Source of the DNA: Halothece sp. PCC 7418
Lineage (GTDB): Bacteria > Cyanobacteriota > Cyanobacteriia > Cyanobacteriales > Rubidibacteraceae
NCBI RefSeq assembly: GCF_000317635.1
Contig: NC_019779.1
Span: 1,922,001-1,986,000 of the forward strand
Reading direction: 5' to 3'
Length of the DNA: 64,000 bases
A program made the translations under genes and the position numbers. Below the pieces are notes generated by a model. That model had not been told where the DNA came from and ran no database searches. It worked only from the letters and a program-made list of their open reading frames with translations. Below, in pieces: positions 63,443-64,000 of this stretch; position 1 is the first letter of the stretch, and every line of letters starts with the position of its first letter.

Positions 63443-63502
63443 AGGTAAAAACGGTTAGCAGGAAACCGAAAACAAAACCTCGCTAAGAGATCTGGCAGAT
63501 TT

Positions 63503-63534
63503 TCCCTTCTTTTCCCGCTTTGGAAGAGAAGGGA
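63503..63534 (+). terminator. Stem-loop after clpC
   Basis: TCCCTTCTTTTCC pairs with GGAAGAGAAGGGA (one G-T pair) around a 6-base loop, 60 bases after the clpC stop. It is followed by TTTCCC rather than a long T-run, so termination may be partial. Confidence 0.5.
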
Positions 63535-63579
63535 TTTCCCATATAATCGGAGAAACTATTGAACGTTAATCAGTAAAGG

Positions 63580-64000
63580 ATGAAAGCATACGTCATTGGA
63601 CTCGGACGTTCTGGAGTGGCTGCTGCCCGACTTTTGAAGCAACAAGGCTGGGATGTTATGATCAGCGATCGCGGAATGTCTGACTCCTTGCAAGGTCTTC
63701 AGCGTGACCTTGCTCAGGAAGAAATTACGGTTAAATTACAGGAGACACCGACACTAGATAACCTAAAAAAAACAGATTTAATTATTGTCAGTCCAGGTGT
63801 ACCGTGGGATGTTCCGATCTTGGTTCGCGCCCGTGAAGAAAATATCCCCATGTATGGTGAAATTGAATTAGCATGGCGCAGTTTATCAGACGTTCCTTGG
63901 GTCGGAATTACAGGCACAAATGGTAAAACGACAACAACCGCTTTGTGTTCAGCTTTATTTCAAGGGTCTGGCTTAAATGCTCCTTCCTGTGGCAATATTG
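63580..64000 (+). CDS. murD: UDP-N-acetylmuramoylalanine--D-glutamate ligase, N-terminal part
   Basis: The window cuts it after about 140 residues of roughly 450. It adds D-glutamate to UDP-MurNAc-L-Ala in peptidoglycan synthesis. Visible are the N-terminal AYVIGLGRSGVAAARLL nucleotide-fold motif, VSPGVPWDVP, and the Mur-ligase ATP loop WVGITGTNGKTTTT near 109. AAAGGA precedes the ATG at 63580. The frame is not in the reading-frame list because it is open at the edge. Confidence 0.95.
   Translation, partial: MKAYVIGLGRSGVAAARLLKQQGWDVMISDRGMSDSLQGLQRDLAQEEITVKLQETPTLDNLKKTDLIIVSPGVPWDVPILVRAREENIPMYGEIELAWRSLSDVPWVGITGTNGKTTTTALCSALFQGSGLNAPSCGNI

Overview
The window is chromosomal DNA from a diazotrophic cyanobacterium. 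The evidence is a complete molybdenum nitrogenase cluster with the cyanobacterial accessory genes (hesA, hesB, fdxH, a DUF683 protein, an Asr1405/Asl0597 protein), psbX next to ycf66, very frequent HIP1 octamers (GCGATCGC), and short heptanucleotide repeats between genes. No gene is interrupted by a heterocyst-type excision element (nifD, fdxN and the hup-type targets that are visible are intact), so a unicellular or non-heterocystous organism is likely. Overall protein similarity suggests the halotolerant Halothece/Dactylococcopsis group, but that is an impression and not a demonstrated placement.

Layout. 1-5.4 kb: the end of purF, an antitoxin-like gene broken by a MITE, a Uma2 nuclease, a DUF58 protein, a DJ-1/PfpI protein and two TetR regulators. 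5.4-10.2 kb: an RND efflux adaptor and pump, divergent from the second TetR gene, with a palindromic operator set inside the promoter. 10.2-19 kb: housekeeping genes (csaA-like, mutS2, Ca2+/H+ antiporter, DEP-domain protein, ilvD, map, an ABC ATPase, a tautomerase). 19-40.6 kb: the nitrogen-fixation island. Its left arm runs on the minus strand (cysE/nifP, asr1405-like, dps-like, nifV, nifT, fdxB, a small membrane protein, a conserved small protein, cysK, a 2Fe-2S protein). Its right arm runs on the plus strand (nifB, fdxN, nifS, nifU, nifH, nifD, nifK, nifZ, nifE, nifN, nifX, DUF269, DUF683, nifW, hesA, hesB, fdxH). The arms diverge from a 1-kb intergenic region holding repeated GTACTCA/TGAGTAC motifs. 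40.6-46.1 kb: a TauE/SafE permease and the molybdate supply genes mop, modA and a fused modBC, interleaved with a BrnTA toxin-antitoxin pair, a methyltransferase and three MITE copies. 46.2-49.5 kb: small membrane and secreted proteins and a frameshifted tnpB element. 49.5-64 kb: gnd, amt, a NERD-helicase-pentapeptide protein, usp, yggT, psbX, ycf66, two TolB-like lipoproteins, a receiver-like protein, tRNA-Ser, a phosphoesterase, a ClpC variant and the start of murD.

The genes fit together metabolically. Molybdate import (modA, modBC, mop), cysteine synthesis (cysE, cysK), sulfur mobilisation (nifS, nifU), homocitrate (nifV), cofactor assembly (nifB, nifE, nifN, nifX), the enzyme itself (nifH, nifD, nifK), its electron donors (fdxN, fdxB, fdxH) and an ammonium transporter lie within about 33 kb.

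The most unusual signal is in the DNA between the genes. Heptanucleotide repeat arrays have a two-part structure in most nif spacers. The upstream half supplies the stop codon and last residues of the preceding protein, and the downstream half (AAAGGAC) supplies the Shine-Dalgarno-like sequence of the next gene. Two MITE families, one of which disrupts a gene and one of which abuts the modBC start codon, are the other clear non-coding structures.
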